The position numbers and the translations under genes are program-made. Shown in pieces: positions 1 to 8,536 of a stretch of DNA of 36,171 nucleotides. The DNA comes from Bacteroides sp. (lineage in GTDB: Bacteria > Bacteroidota > Bacteroidia > Bacteroidales > Muribaculaceae). Numbering within the stretch: position 1 is the stretch's first letter; every line of letters begins with the position of its first letter. The stretch is from assembly GCA_014802175.1 (NCBI GenBank), contig JAAVCU010000002.1, positions 25,072-61,242 of the forward strand, given 5' to 3'. The notes beneath the pieces were generated by a model, which was given only the letters and a program-made list of their open reading frames with translations, was not told the DNA's origin and did not search any database.

Positions 1-2
1 TA

Positions 3-1607
3 CATCTGAAAATTCCGATGTACACCAGAAATAAGGAAATGGTGCCATCCACAGACTTTACCGGCAATAACCCATTCAATAGCTACTACCGTTACGCCAA
101 AGTCCGGTTCACCATGTGGCAGAAGGGTCCTACCGGCGATCAACTTGTAAATTTTAAGAATGAAGACAATGAATGGGAAACTGAACGCATCGCTACGATC
201 TATCAAGTGCCGCGAATAGAGAATCCCAAGGCTATATACCGCGCTGCAGACAACGATGACGAGTTCGAGATAAAACTCATGATCCTGCCCAGGGCGGATG
301 CAAGTACTTTCACAACATTTAAATCTGATGGTCCATGGTGCGCAGAAGTGATGTGCCAGACCGAACCCTTTATTGAGCTTTACGACCGCAACGGTCAGAA
401 GAAAGATAAAATTGAAGGTTCTACCGATGAGGAAATCATTTTCACATATAAACCTAAAGGAACTATCGGGGCCAACCAGACCCGATGTGGTGTGATAAAA
501 GTTCAGTATCATGACAATAACTGCGTACACCTCATCTTCGTAAGGCAAGGATACCACAAAGGTGTGAAGCTTGGCAATGCCACGTGGAGTTGCTACAACG
601 TTTACGCCACTTCTCGCGGCGGCACCAGCCCTGACCTTACAAATTATGCACCTTCAAATGAAACTTCCGTACCTGTCGCTTTGACCCGAAATCCGCTTTC
701 GATTGGTTCCTTACTCAAACGAAACCAGTATAATTATAGCATTAAGGAAGTAAACATTAGAGACGGCTATGGCTGGCTTAAGTCTGTCAACGGAGCATAT
801 CTTGCAACGTCATATATCACAAGCAACAAGAACATTGCGGAACGCACTGCGCAATGGAGTAGCATTCAAGGTTTCGGATGGACAAATTATTCGGGTAGTA
901 AAACCGAAGAACGTTTCAGCCGGCATTGGGCTGATACATGGACGGCTGTCGGAGGATTCCGTGATAATGAGACTTTCGCAGTTCCTACCGCGGAAGATTA
1001 CCAAAGTATGCTTAATAGCTGCAAGTTCGGCTACGGCATAGTCTATGCCGATGGAGCCAAAACCACCCAGAAAGATTTCAGTATGGCATGCGGATTTACC
1101 GATTATGATAACGACGGCCACGATGATTTAAACCCATCAAATTCTCGTGGAATACGCGCATGCGTTGTCTACAATGAATCCGACGGAAGCAATGTCATCT
1201 TCCCTCTCGGTTCTCTTGGTCAGACACGCAGGGCCTGTACTGACCCTTATGGAGACGCAAATGCTCCAATTGCCAATCCAGGTGTGGGTTCGATCTCATA
1301 CAGTGCTCTACGACAGGTGTTGATTTCGGAAATAAACCGAGACCGCCCGCTGACCTTTAATAATTACCGTAACAACGGGGCACTCTATTGGATTAAGCAA
1401 CCTGTTACTAAGCCTGGCACATCAGATGAGAATTTGGGTCTTCCATGGCCTGATTACGCTTCATGGGACATAAACTATAATAACCTCGTTTTCAACCCAT
1501 ACGCTTATAATTCGCTCGGAGGTTGGAATAATAATAAATATGATAATTCAAAGGTAAATGCCAGCAGCTCATCAGATGCCCTACCTATAAAATTAATTTA
1601 TAAATAA
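3..1607 (+). CDS. Surface or fimbrial-tip-like protein, 5' end outside window
   Basis: The reading frame is open to the left edge of the window (in-frame HLKIP precedes the first ATG at 18), and no signal peptide follows that ATG, so I read this as the C-terminal part of a longer protein. The visible 534 residues are rich in Asn, Tyr and Gly, as in Bacteroidales surface proteins. Around residue 170 is an FVRQGY motif, and the last third contains VPTAEDYQSML followed by Gly/Tyr/Trp-rich sequence that resembles the Fibrobacter-succinogenes major paralogous domain and DUF4906-type fimbrial-tip proteins. That resemblance is from memory of family style, not an alignment. It probably acts at the cell surface. 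The stop at 1605-1607 is 46 bases before folK. An alternative is that translation really starts at 18, giving 529 residues, but that would leave a surface-type protein without an export signal. Confidence 0.5.
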   Translation, partial: HLKIPMYTRNKEMVPSTDFTGNNPFNSYYRYAKVRFTMWQKGPTGDQLVNFKNEDNEWETERIATIYQVPRIENPKAIYRAADNDDEFEIKLMILPRADASTFTTFKSDGPWCAEVMCQTEPFIELYDRNGQKKDKIEGSTDEEIIFTYKPKGTIGANQTRCGVIKVQYHDNNCVHLIFVRQGYHKGVKLGNATWSCYNVYATSRGGTSPDLTNYAPSNETSVPVALTRNPLSIGSLLKRNQYNYSIKEVNIRDGYGWLKSVNGAYLATSYITSNKNIAERTAQWSSIQGFGWTNYSGSKTEERFSRHWADTWTAVGGFRDNETFAVPTAEDYQSMLNSCKFGYGIVYADGAKTTQKDFSMACGFTDYDNDGHDDLNPSNSRGIRACVVYNESDGSNVIFPLGSLGQTRRACTDPYGDANAPIANPGVGSISYSALRQVLISEINRDRPLTFNNYRNNGALYWIKQPVTKPGTSDENLGLPWPDYASWDINYNNLVFNPYAYNSLGGWNNNKYDNSKVNASSSSDALPIKLIYK

Positions 1608-1653
1608 TTAGTTCAGCACAGGAGCTGATAAAGTACGATTACTCATTACATCA

Positions 1654-2118
1654 ATGAACTATTATCTGAATATTGGATCGAATCTGGGCAATAGGCTTAT
1701 GAATCTTTCGCGCGCCGTGAGCGCCATCGAGAAGGAGTTCGGATGGTTCGAACTTTCTCACCATATTGAGTCAGAGCCGTGGGGCTTCGACTCTTCCAAT
1801 AAGTTCCTTAATATCGGTATGCTGGTAATATCCGACCGCGAGCCGGTCGACGTGCTGCATGCACTCCAGGCTATCGAGAAGTCAATCTCTCCGAAAGCAC
1901 ATCGCAACGCAGACGGCTCATATCGCGACCGCCTTATCGACATTGATATCATGGCGGCATTCCCCGATGATCCGACTGCAAACGCAGTTGACGAATACGG
2001 GAACTCAGTCGAGGAATATGGAATCGTCATGCACACTCCGGAGCTGACTCTCCCCCACCCGCATCTGCGCGACCGCGCATTCTTCCTCGATGCTTTCCGC
2101 GAACTCCGCGCTCTATGA
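1654..2118 (+). CDS. folK: 2-amino-4-hydroxy-6-hydroxymethyldihydropteridine pyrophosphokinase
   Basis: This cytoplasmic enzyme transfers pyrophosphate from ATP to 6-hydroxymethyl-dihydropterin, the step before dihydropteroate synthase in folate synthesis. The 154-residue length fits HPPK. Visible hallmarks are the N-terminal LNIGSNLGNR, the substrate-loop PWGF with FLN, the metal/ATP motif RDRLIDIDI (the two Asp that bind magnesium), and the C-terminal LPHPHLRDRAFFL. The ATG at 1654 gives a full-length N-terminus (MNYYLNIGSN). It lies 46 bases after the surface protein on the same strand, so it may be co-transcribed, although functions differ. A hairpin terminator follows 25 bases after the stop. 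Nothing in it looks damaged. Confidence 0.95.
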   Translation: MNYYLNIGSNLGNRLMNLSRAVSAIEKEFGWFELSHHIESEPWGFDSSNKFLNIGMLVISDREPVDVLHALQAIEKSISPKAHRNADGSYRDRLIDIDIMAAFPDDPTANAVDEYGNSVEEYGIVMHTPELTLPHPHLRDRAFFLDAFRELRAL

Positions 2119-2142
2119 ATTCAACGACAGATACCCTCAATA

Positions 2143-2176
2143 AAAAATGGTTGCAGAATTTTCCGCAACCATTTTT
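2143..2176. terminator. Bidirectional rho-independent terminator
   Basis: A perfect 12-base stem (2143-2154 with 2165-2176, core ATGGTTGC/GCAACCAT) with a 10-base loop is flanked by A and T runs, so it can act for folK on the plus strand and for the gene ending at 2208 on the minus strand. Confidence 0.85.
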
Positions 2177-2207
2177 ATTTAATCTCTTTATCACTAATAC
2201 TTACAAC

Positions 2208-2795
2208 TTACAGCGCTGCCATATTGTCTGCGGGTTTAAAACCTGCCGGCTCCACCAAAAGATATAGCACGTAGCGACCGTTGCCTTCATCCGTGGTTTC
2301 GTCAGAGAGACGCACATCTACAAAATTACCCTGATACTCACCACACGCCTCATATAGGCAATCACAAACCGTATTGACACCCATCATAGCACCAATATCC
2401 TGCATCTCCTGAAGCAGACAGCCGCAAAAAGAGGCTTGTTTATCGTTTATCTCCTCTTTGGTGGTACTGGTATATGGAAACAGGAAGAAATAGCCGAAAT
2501 TCGTCACAGAATCGCTTTCTACAGTCGCCATTGCCGACACATCCGTAAGCACAATCCCATAATAATTCAACTGATACCCGTCTGCACTATCAAGCCAAAG
2601 CCCCATATTGTCTTCCGCGGGGGTTATATTCAACGCATTCGCGCAATCCTCACACAATTCACTCTTCGACCTATCGGGAGAACAGATACCGTAAACCTTA
2701 GTCACGAAATCTTTTGCAGTGATATTGACACACTGAGCTGAAGCTGAGAATAGCGAGAGAAGAAGGGCGATGGTAAAGGCGAGGCGTGTTTTCAT
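2208..2795 (-). CDS. Secreted cysteine-containing protein of unknown function
   Basis: I do not recognise this 195-residue protein. It begins with a clear Sec signal peptide (MKTRLAFTIALLLSLFSASAQ, cleavage likely after SASA), so the mature form should be periplasmic or at the surface. The mature part is acidic and has several Cys residues in two clusters: CSPDRSKSELCEDC near residues 38-51, and a later group around CGCLLQEM and CDCLYEACGEY. These could form disulfides or bind metal; the spacing does not match a motif I know. It is separated from secDF upstream by a 381-base gap holding the secDF terminator and two repeat tracts. Expression probably starts in that gap, since a strong terminator lies between the two genes, but I see no clean TAnnTTTG box. 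Confidence 0.75.
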   Translation of the reverse strand: MKTRLAFTIALLLSLFSASAQCVNITAKDFVTKVYGICSPDRSKSELCEDCANALNITPAEDNMGLWLDSADGYQLNYYGIVLTDVSAMATVESDSVTNFGYFFLFPYTSTTKEEINDKQASFCGCLLQEMQDIGAMMGVNTVCDCLYEACGEYQGNFVDVRLSDETTDEGNGRYVLYLLVEPAGFKPADNMAAL

Positions 2796-2844
2796 AGTTG
2801 TTATCAGTTTTTCTGTTTTTGGTTTTTAGTTTTGGGAGTTTTCG

Positions 2845-2925
2845 GAAATATCTGAATCGTCTGAAATATCAGGATCTTCTGGAAAATCTGATTATTCTGA
2901 ATTTTCTGAAATATCCGATTCAATT
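2845..2925 (-). repeat. Nonamer tract, nine units of 9 bases
   Basis: Nine consecutive 9-base units run without a gap, each close to GAAATATCT on the plus strand (GATATTTCA-like on the minus strand, the coding direction here). Most differences are substitutions; the period never slips. The tract lies 50 bases upstream of the ATG of the secreted protein at 2795. The same unit occurs before the ATGs at 32473, 33373, 34741 and 36143. Confidence 0.9.
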
Positions 2926-2998
2926 ACTATTTACTTGAATAACCGCAATTTCAGTTATTTGGTTCTGGCGCAAATGTTAAAAATTCTACGAATCGTTC

Positions 2999-3054
2999 TC
3001 ACCTATCAATAATCGCTAACTCCTAACGCCTAATCCCTAACACCTAATGCCTAA
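2999..3054 (-). repeat. Heptamer tract, eight units, TTAGGNN
   Basis: Eight 7-base units, read on the minus strand, follow TTAGGNN (for example TTAGGCA, TTAGGTG, TTAGGGA) and decay at the far end. The tract starts directly after the T-run of the secDF terminator and is followed, in transcription order, by the nonamer tract and the gene at 2795. Confidence 0.9.
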
Positions 3055-3058
3055 TTAG

Positions 3059-3089
3059 AAAAAAGCCCGGGCGCTTCACAGCGCCCGGG
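3059..3089 (-). terminator. Rho-independent terminator of secDF
   Basis: A GC-only 9-base stem (3066-3074 with 3081-3089, CCCGGGCGC/GCGCCCGGG) with a 6-base loop is followed on the minus strand by one C and six T. It lies about 88 bases past the secDF stop. Confidence 0.9.
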
Positions 3090-3176
3090 AGTCACAACTA
3101 TTTGTCTTGCTATTTTGATAAATCGGAGATGTGTCAAAAATCACTTCTGTCACATCCCCTTCCCAACATTTGTTGC

Positions 3177-6143
3177 TTATTTAAATCTTCTGTTTCCTTC
3201 AAGCACAGGCTTGCCTTCGGCAGATTCCTGAGCTTTGTTATTCTTCTTCGACATGATTGCGTAAGCAATTGGAGCTGCGCAGAAGAGTGAGCAGAATGTA
3301 CCAACTACCACACCGAAGATCATGGCGAATGTGAACGAACGGATGGTGTCACCACCAAGGAAGAAGATGCAGAGGAGCACCAACAGAGTCGAGAACGATG
3401 TCATAACCGTACGGCTCAAGGTCTGGTTCAGAGACTTGTTGAAAGTCTTGCGGCGATCCTCTTTCGGATAGATACCGATCATCTCGCGCACACGGTCAAA
3501 CACAACCACGGTATCGTTGATCTGATAACCGATGATGGTAAGAACGGCAGCGATAAATGACTGGTCGATCTCCATAGAGAATGGGAGGAAGCCCCAGCAT
3601 ACGGAGTAGAATCCTACGATGAGGAATGCGGTGAGCGCTACCGCGCAAACTGCACCCACTGAGAATGCGATGTTGCGGAAACGGAGCAGGATGTAAAGGA
3701 ACATGCAGACAATTGCGATTGTCAATGCCCACGCTGCGTCGCGCTTCATATCGTCAGCCACTGACGGACCAACTTTCTGGATTGAGATGATACCGTGGCT
3801 TTCGTCTGACACTGAGAATGCATCAAGGCTCATGGTCTTGCCGTTTACGGTAAGCTCATCCTGCAAACCCTTGTAAAGGAGTGATGCAACCTCGTTTTCG
3901 ATACCCTCGGATTCCTCGGCGATCTTATAGTTTGTAGAGATACGGAGTTTTGAGGGGTTGTCGATGTTGATTACAGATACTGAGACGGTCTTGTCGTTAG
4001 CCTCAGTCTGCAGGAGGTTGAGGAGTTTCTGCTGCACAGCCTCACGATCCACATCTTTCTCGAACTGAACTACGTAGTTGCGACCACCTGAGAAGTCGAT
4101 ACCCTGGTTCATTCCGCGGATGGCGAGCGATGCGATCGAGATCACGATAAGAGTAACCCACACTGCGGCTGCAGCTTTGCTCTTACCCATGAAGTCGATC
4201 TTCGGATCGGTAAGGAAGTTGCGGCTAAGAGCTGTAGCGAATGTCATGTTAGCGCAGCGACCGTTCTTGGTGATAAGATCGAATGCGATGCGAGTCAGGA
4301 ACACTGCTGTGAAGAATGAGCAGACGATACCGATGATAAGTGTAGTCGCAAAACCCTTGATCGGACCTGAACCGAAGAAGAGGAGGATTACACCTGTGAT
4401 TACTGAAGTAAGGTTTGAGTCGAAGATAGCGGAGAATGCGTTACCGTAACCTTCGGCGATTGCCTGACGGAGTTTCTTACCATTCTTGAGCTCCTCTTTG
4501 GTGCGCTCGAAGATAAGCACGTTAGCGTCGACAGCCATACCGAGTGCGAGCACGATACCGGCGATACCGGAAAGTGTGAGCACAGCCTGGAGCGATGCGA
4601 GGATACCGAGAGTGAAATAGAGGTTGAGGATAAGACCTACGTTAGCTACAAGACCGGGGATCCAGCCGTAGTAAGCCACCATAAGGATCATGAGGAGGAT
4701 GATTGCCACGATGAACGAGATGAAACCCATCTGGATTGCTTCGGCACCGAGGCTCGGACCGATAACGTTGTTGCTGACAACGTTTACTTTTGCCGACATC
4801 TTACCGGACTTCAACACATTCGCAAGGTCATTAGCCTCCTCGGGAGTGAAGTTACCTGTAATCTGCGAGCTGCCGCCGGTGATCTCGTTGTTCACGTTCG
4901 GGAATGAATATACATGCTCATCGAGAACGATAGCGATCGGGCGTCCGATATTGTTGCGGGTGATAGTAGCCCATTCCTGAGCACCACGGTCGTTCATCTT
5001 CATGTTGACCATGTTACCCTGCATATTGTCATATTCAGAAGAAGCTGACGTAACGGCGTCACCTTCGAGAACAGCATCACCCTTGAGGGCGATAAGCTCC
5101 CAGTAACCTACAGTCTTGTCCTCGCCGTTATCTTTCTTGACAACATTACCTTTCTCATCGGTAACGGGGAACTCAGCCTGTTTTACCGACCACATCAGAG
5201 TGAGGTCTGAGGGAAGTGTGCGTTTTGCAAGTTCGCTGTTCATCACAGAATCCACAAGATTCTTGTAAGTGGGAGCAACCATACCTACGATGGGAGAACC
5301 TGCGCGGCCACCACCGAGGATCTCAAGCACGTTGAGGTGGTTCACGGTGTCCTGCTGAGCGTAAGCCATAGCGAAGCGCTGGAGGTCTCCGGCTATCTCG
5401 TTGTAGTTGTAAACCTCGTAGAACTCAAGGTTGGCGCTTGATTTCAGAAGCTCTGTCACACGCTCGGGCTCTTTTACACCCGGGAGTTCGAGAAGGATCT
5501 GACCGCTCTTATCCTGAAGTTTCTGGATATTGGGAGCAACAACACCGAACTGGTCGATACGGGTACGGAAGATGTTGAACGCTGCGTCAACCTGGCTGTC
5601 TACCTGCTTCTCGAGAGCGGCGGTAACCTCTGCGTTGCTTGCGTTTGATTTGAGCTGACCCATAAATTCACCTTCGCGAACAAAGAGGCTTGCCATCACA
5701 CCCGGCTGGATGTAAGAAGCCACGCGCGATACGAAATCCTTGTCGCTGCTCTTTACGCCGTCGGCCTCAGCCTTCTTGATGGCGTCGTTGATCTGAGCGA
5801 GCTGAGCGTCGCCGGAGGCATACTGGCGGAGGATGTCGGGAACGGAGATCTCAAGAACCACGTTCATACCACCCTTAAGGTCAAGACCGAGACCTACCTC
5901 CATCTTGCGCACCTGATTGTAGGTGTAGCCTAAATAAACTTTCTCTTTGTCGATTGAGTCGTTGAATTGCTTCAGACTTTGTTTGTAAACATCATTGGTC
6001 TCATCTGTGGTCTTTGCAATCATGGCTGCATACTCCTTGGCTTTCTTCTCATAGTGAGATGTAACGAAGCTGAAAGAGATGTAGAAACCGCAAATCAACA
6101 CAAGGAGAATCGCAATGGTGCTGATAAACCCTTTGTTCTGCAT
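3177..6143 (-). CDS. secDF: Fused protein-export membrane protein SecDF
   Basis: SecDF sits in the inner membrane with SecYEG and uses the proton gradient to pull secreted proteins across in the late stage of export. At 988 residues this is the single-chain SecD-SecF fusion usual in Bacteroidota. The order is: first membrane helix (residues 5-25), SecD motif GLDLKGG at 86-92, large periplasmic region with the P1 head including NEITGGSSQITG, a SecD transmembrane bundle (about 470-620), then the SecF helix and its motif GIDFSGGRNYV near 682, a second periplasmic loop and a final bundle ending near 960. The tail is Lys/Asn-rich. The ATG at 6143 gives the expected short cytoplasmic N-terminus before the first helix. 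It is transcribed alone, from a candidate promoter 110 bases upstream to the terminator at 3059-3089. Confidence 0.96.
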   Translation of the reverse strand: MQNKGFISTIAILLVLICGFYISFSFVTSHYEKKAKEYAAMIAKTTDETNDVYKQSLKQFNDSIDKEKVYLGYTYNQVRKMEVGLGLDLKGGMNVVLEISVPDILRQYASGDAQLAQINDAIKKAEADGVKSSDKDFVSRVASYIQPGVMASLFVREGEFMGQLKSNASNAEVTAALEKQVDSQVDAAFNIFRTRIDQFGVVAPNIQKLQDKSGQILLELPGVKEPERVTELLKSSANLEFYEVYNYNEIAGDLQRFAMAYAQQDTVNHLNVLEILGGGRAGSPIVGMVAPTYKNLVDSVMNSELAKRTLPSDLTLMWSVKQAEFPVTDEKGNVVKKDNGEDKTVGYWELIALKGDAVLEGDAVTSASSEYDNMQGNMVNMKMNDRGAQEWATITRNNIGRPIAIVLDEHVYSFPNVNNEITGGSSQITGNFTPEEANDLANVLKSGKMSAKVNVVSNNVIGPSLGAEAIQMGFISFIVAIILLMILMVAYYGWIPGLVANVGLILNLYFTLGILASLQAVLTLSGIAGIVLALGMAVDANVLIFERTKEELKNGKKLRQAIAEGYGNAFSAIFDSNLTSVITGVILLFFGSGPIKGFATTLIIGIVCSFFTAVFLTRIAFDLITKNGRCANMTFATALSRNFLTDPKIDFMGKSKAAAAVWVTLIVISIASLAIRGMNQGIDFSGGRNYVVQFEKDVDREAVQQKLLNLLQTEANDKTVSVSVINIDNPSKLRISTNYKIAEESEGIENEVASLLYKGLQDELTVNGKTMSLDAFSVSDESHGIISIQKVGPSVADDMKRDAAWALTIAIVCMFLYILLRFRNIAFSVGAVCAVALTAFLIVGFYSVCWGFLPFSMEIDQSFIAAVLTIIGYQINDTVVVFDRVREMIGIYPKEDRRKTFNKSLNQTLSRTVMTSFSTLLVLLCIFFLGGDTIRSFTFAMIFGVVVGTFCSLFCAAPIAYAIMSKKNNKAQESAEGKPVLEGNRRFK

Positions 6144-6251
6144 TTCGTTGTTGTTATTTTTTATGTTTTTTATTACGTTTTAATGTACGCAAACCACCGA
6201 AAACCGACCCTCGGAAGAGTGGTTCCCGTGGAAATGCTACTTTTCAGCTTG

Positions 6252-6259
6252 CAAATATA
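6252..6259 (-). promoter_or_regulatory. Candidate -7 box for secDF
   Basis: On the minus strand this reads TATATTTG, an exact match to the Bacteroidota -7 element TAnnTTTG. No clear TTG/TTTG -33 element sits 19-20 bases upstream, so the call rests on the -7 box alone. Transcription would start about 100 bases before the ATG. Confidence 0.45.
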
Positions 6260-6334
6260 CGGCTTTTTTTTGATGTTTACCACATAGTTTGCATAATTTT
6301 GGATTTTTCTGCACATATTTCCCAATTTTTTATT

Positions 6335-6342
6335 TATTTTTG
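6335..6342 (+). promoter_or_regulatory. Candidate -7 box for the Ig-like lipoprotein
   Basis: TATTTTTG matches TAnnTTTG and lies 13 bases before the ATG at 6356, implying a very short leader. No convincing -33 element; the AT-rich surroundings make chance matches likely. Confidence 0.3.
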
Positions 6343-6355
6343 GCGTTGAAATATT

Positions 6356-8341
6356 ATGAAATTTGCAAATTTGAGGTCATACAAGCAATTTTTGGGTCCG
6401 GCTGCGTGCATCGGTGTCCTGCTCATGGGAGCCGCCTGCGCCAACATCGGTAACCCGTCGGGAGGAGCCCGCGATGAAGATCCCCCCATATTTGTGTCGG
6501 CAAACCCGCCGCAGGGTTCGCTGAACGTGGATAAGACTAAGATCACTTTGACGTTCAACGAGCTTGTAAACGTCAAGGACGCTTTCACAAAAGTGGTGGT
6601 GTCGCCTCCCTCGCGGCAGGTGCCGCGCGTTACGTCGATGGGCAAGAGAGTCAATGTAACGTTTGATTCACTTGCTCCCAACACCACCTACACCATTGAC
6701 TTCGCCGACGCAATCGAAGATAACAACGAAGCCAATAAACTCCGCGGCTTTGCATACACTTTCTCCACCGGCGATGAGATCGACACCCTTCGCATCTCGG
6801 GGATGGTGCTCGATGCACGCAATCTCGAACCGCGACAGGGGATACTCGTAGGCGTTCACGACAACCTCAACGACACGGCGTTCACCAAGACTCCTTTTCT
6901 GCGCGTTGCCAAAACCGACGACAAAGGACAATTCTCAATCCGCGGACTGAAAGCCGGAACATATAGGGTGTTTGCCCTCGACGATAAGGATAACGATTAC
7001 AAATATGCCAATCCGGAGGAGGATATGGCCTTTTATGAGGTTACGGTCTCTCCTACCGCCGAGCGCACTGAGACTGCCGACACTATATATAATGAATTGA
7101 CGGCGGAAGTGGATACCGTCGTGCCGCGTATGCGCACACGCTATCTCCCCAACGATATCCTGTTGCGCACATTCAACTCTCAGATCCGCCCGCAGTATCT
7201 TACCAAATATGAGCGCATCGACACCACTCGTGTATTCTTCAAATTCAACACCCGTGCCAAGTCATTGCCAGAGTTGAATGTGGTTCTTCCGGATGGTGAA
7301 TCGCTCTCCGACGCTGTCATTGAGCGCAACCTCACCAACGATTCTCTCGTTTACTGGCTTCCGGAGCGGCTGGTGCATACGGATTCCATCCGCATTGCCG
7401 CCTCATATCTGCGCACGGACTCCACCGGCGGTCTTTCGCTGACCACCGATTCCCTTCGCTTCTTCTATAATCGTCCGAAACCGAAAAAAGCCAAGAAGTC
7501 GGACCTCAAGAAAAAGATCTCGGTGCAGGATTCAATCAGCGCCATCACACTGGCCGTGAAGTTCGGAAGCACCACTCAGGAGGTTTATCAGCCGATAGAT
7601 ATTGAGTTCGCCACTCCCCTCTCCAAGCTCGATACATCAGCCTTCAAACTGGAAACCATGGTCGATTCCGTGTGGAGGCCGGTAAAAGGGGATTACAAAC
7701 TTGCTCAGCGCGATAGCGTCTCGCCCCGTCATTTCCGGATAGAATATCCCTGGGATTACGACACCAAGTATCGGCTCGTGGCTGACACTATGGCTGCCAT
7801 AGGGATTTACGGCAAACCGACACGCCCTATAGATCACACTTTCACCACTAAAAAAGAGGAGGAATATTGCTCCCTTACGCTCCACATCAGTGGCGAGGAT
7901 CCGGAGATTCCGGGATTTGTGGAACTGCTCAACAGTTCCGACGGTGTGGTGCGCGCTGAGCCGGTAAAAAACAATACTGTAATCTTCCGTTACCTCCCGC
8001 CGGGGAAGTATTACGCACGATATATCGAGGATTTCAATGGCAACGGTGAATTTGATACCGGCAATTACGATATTCAGCTTCAGCCTGACCTCTCTTATTA
8101 TTATCCTAAAATGATCAATATAAAGAAGAATTGGGACAAAGAGGAACAGTGGGATCTTTTTGCTGAAGCTATCGACAAGATGAAGCCGGAGGCTATCAAG
8201 AAGAACAAGCCTGAGGCCGACAAGCGCAATCGCAACCAGAACAACAATTATTACGAGGAGGAAGAGGATGAACCGTTCGACCCGACCGCCAACCCCTTCG
8301 ATCCCAACACCCGCAACCGCCGCAAAACCGGAGCATACTAA
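6356..8341 (+). CDS. Lipoprotein with Ig-like (SbsA-type) domain
   Basis: This 661-residue protein has a lipoprotein signal with a lipobox ending at Cys28 (LMGAAC), followed by ANIGNPSGGARDEDPP, a beginning typical of conserved Bacteroidota Ig-like (Big_5) lipoproteins. Residues about 42-135 form the Big_5-like domain (PPIFVSANPPQGSLNV... TITLTFNE-type pattern). Near residue 200, GLKAGTYRVFALDDKDND resembles the carboxypeptidase-regulatory-like fold. The C-terminal 60 residues are highly charged (Lys/Asn/Glu runs) and low in complexity. It is probably anchored in the outer membrane or faces the periplasm; its function is unknown to me. It stands alone between secDF (divergent) and the fumarate reductase operon (convergent). 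Its stop codon is inside a heptamer repeat tract. Confidence 0.8.
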   Translation: MKFANLRSYKQFLGPAACIGVLLMGAACANIGNPSGGARDEDPPIFVSANPPQGSLNVDKTKITLTFNELVNVKDAFTKVVVSPPSRQVPRVTSMGKRVNVTFDSLAPNTTYTIDFADAIEDNNEANKLRGFAYTFSTGDEIDTLRISGMVLDARNLEPRQGILVGVHDNLNDTAFTKTPFLRVAKTDDKGQFSIRGLKAGTYRVFALDDKDNDYKYANPEEDMAFYEVTVSPTAERTETADTIYNELTAEVDTVVPRMRTRYLPNDILLRTFNSQIRPQYLTKYERIDTTRVFFKFNTRAKSLPELNVVLPDGESLSDAVIERNLTNDSLVYWLPERLVHTDSIRIAASYLRTDSTGGLSLTTDSLRFFYNRPKPKKAKKSDLKKKISVQDSISAITLAVKFGSTTQEVYQPIDIEFATPLSKLDTSAFKLETMVDSVWRPVKGDYKLAQRDSVSPRHFRIEYPWDYDTKYRLVADTMAAIGIYGKPTRPIDHTFTTKKEEEYCSLTLHISGEDPEIPGFVELLNSSDGVVRAEPVKNNTVIFRYLPPGKYYARYIEDFNGNGEFDTGNYDIQLQPDLSYYYPKMINIKKNWDKEEQWDLFAEAIDKMKPEAIKKNKPEADKRNRNQNNNYYEEEEDEPFDPTANPFDPNTRNRRKTGAY

Positions 8342-8380
8342 TTAATTAATAATTAATGATTAATGGTTAATGGTTAAGTT
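8339..8380 (+). repeat. Heptamer tract overlapping the stop codon, TTAATNN
   Basis: Six 7-base units begin with the stop codon TAA itself and follow TTAATNN (TTAATAA, TTAATGA, TTAATGG). An inverted copy of the same sequence lies at 8454-8474, and a close match at 20219-20246. Confidence 0.85.
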
Positions 8381-8430
8381 ACCATGAATACATAATTAAT
8401 ATATTGAACAAGATCAGATAAATAGCTTCT

Positions 8431-8476
8431 CAGCTGAATAGCTAAATAATTAATTATTAACCATTAATTATTAATT
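8431..8476 (+). repeat. Dispersed intergenic repeat, copy 1
   Basis: This block starts CAGCTGAATAGCT and continues into TTATTAA/CCATTAA heptamers. On the opposite strand at about 20215-20281 almost the same order of sequence occurs, including the 13-base start. It lies just before the bidirectional terminator. Confidence 0.7.
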
Positions 8477-8484
8477 CAAAACAG

Positions 8485-8514
8485 AAAAAGGCTTGCCAAT
8501 CGGCAAGCCTTTTT
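8485..8514. terminator. Bidirectional terminator between Ig-like gene and frdB
   Basis: A perfect 13-base stem (8485-8497 with 8502-8514) with a 4-base loop, core GGCTTGCC/GGCAAGCC, is flanked by A and T runs on both sides and serves both convergent genes. Confidence 0.92.
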
Positions 8515-8536
8515 TTTCTGTTTATGAGGATGGGAT

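Noticed and set aside
1-17. Nonamer spacer (GAAAATTCC) in front of the ATG at 18
   Set aside because: Only one unit is visible, the frame is open to the window edge, and the resulting protein would lack a signal peptide; chance match in coding sequence is more likely.
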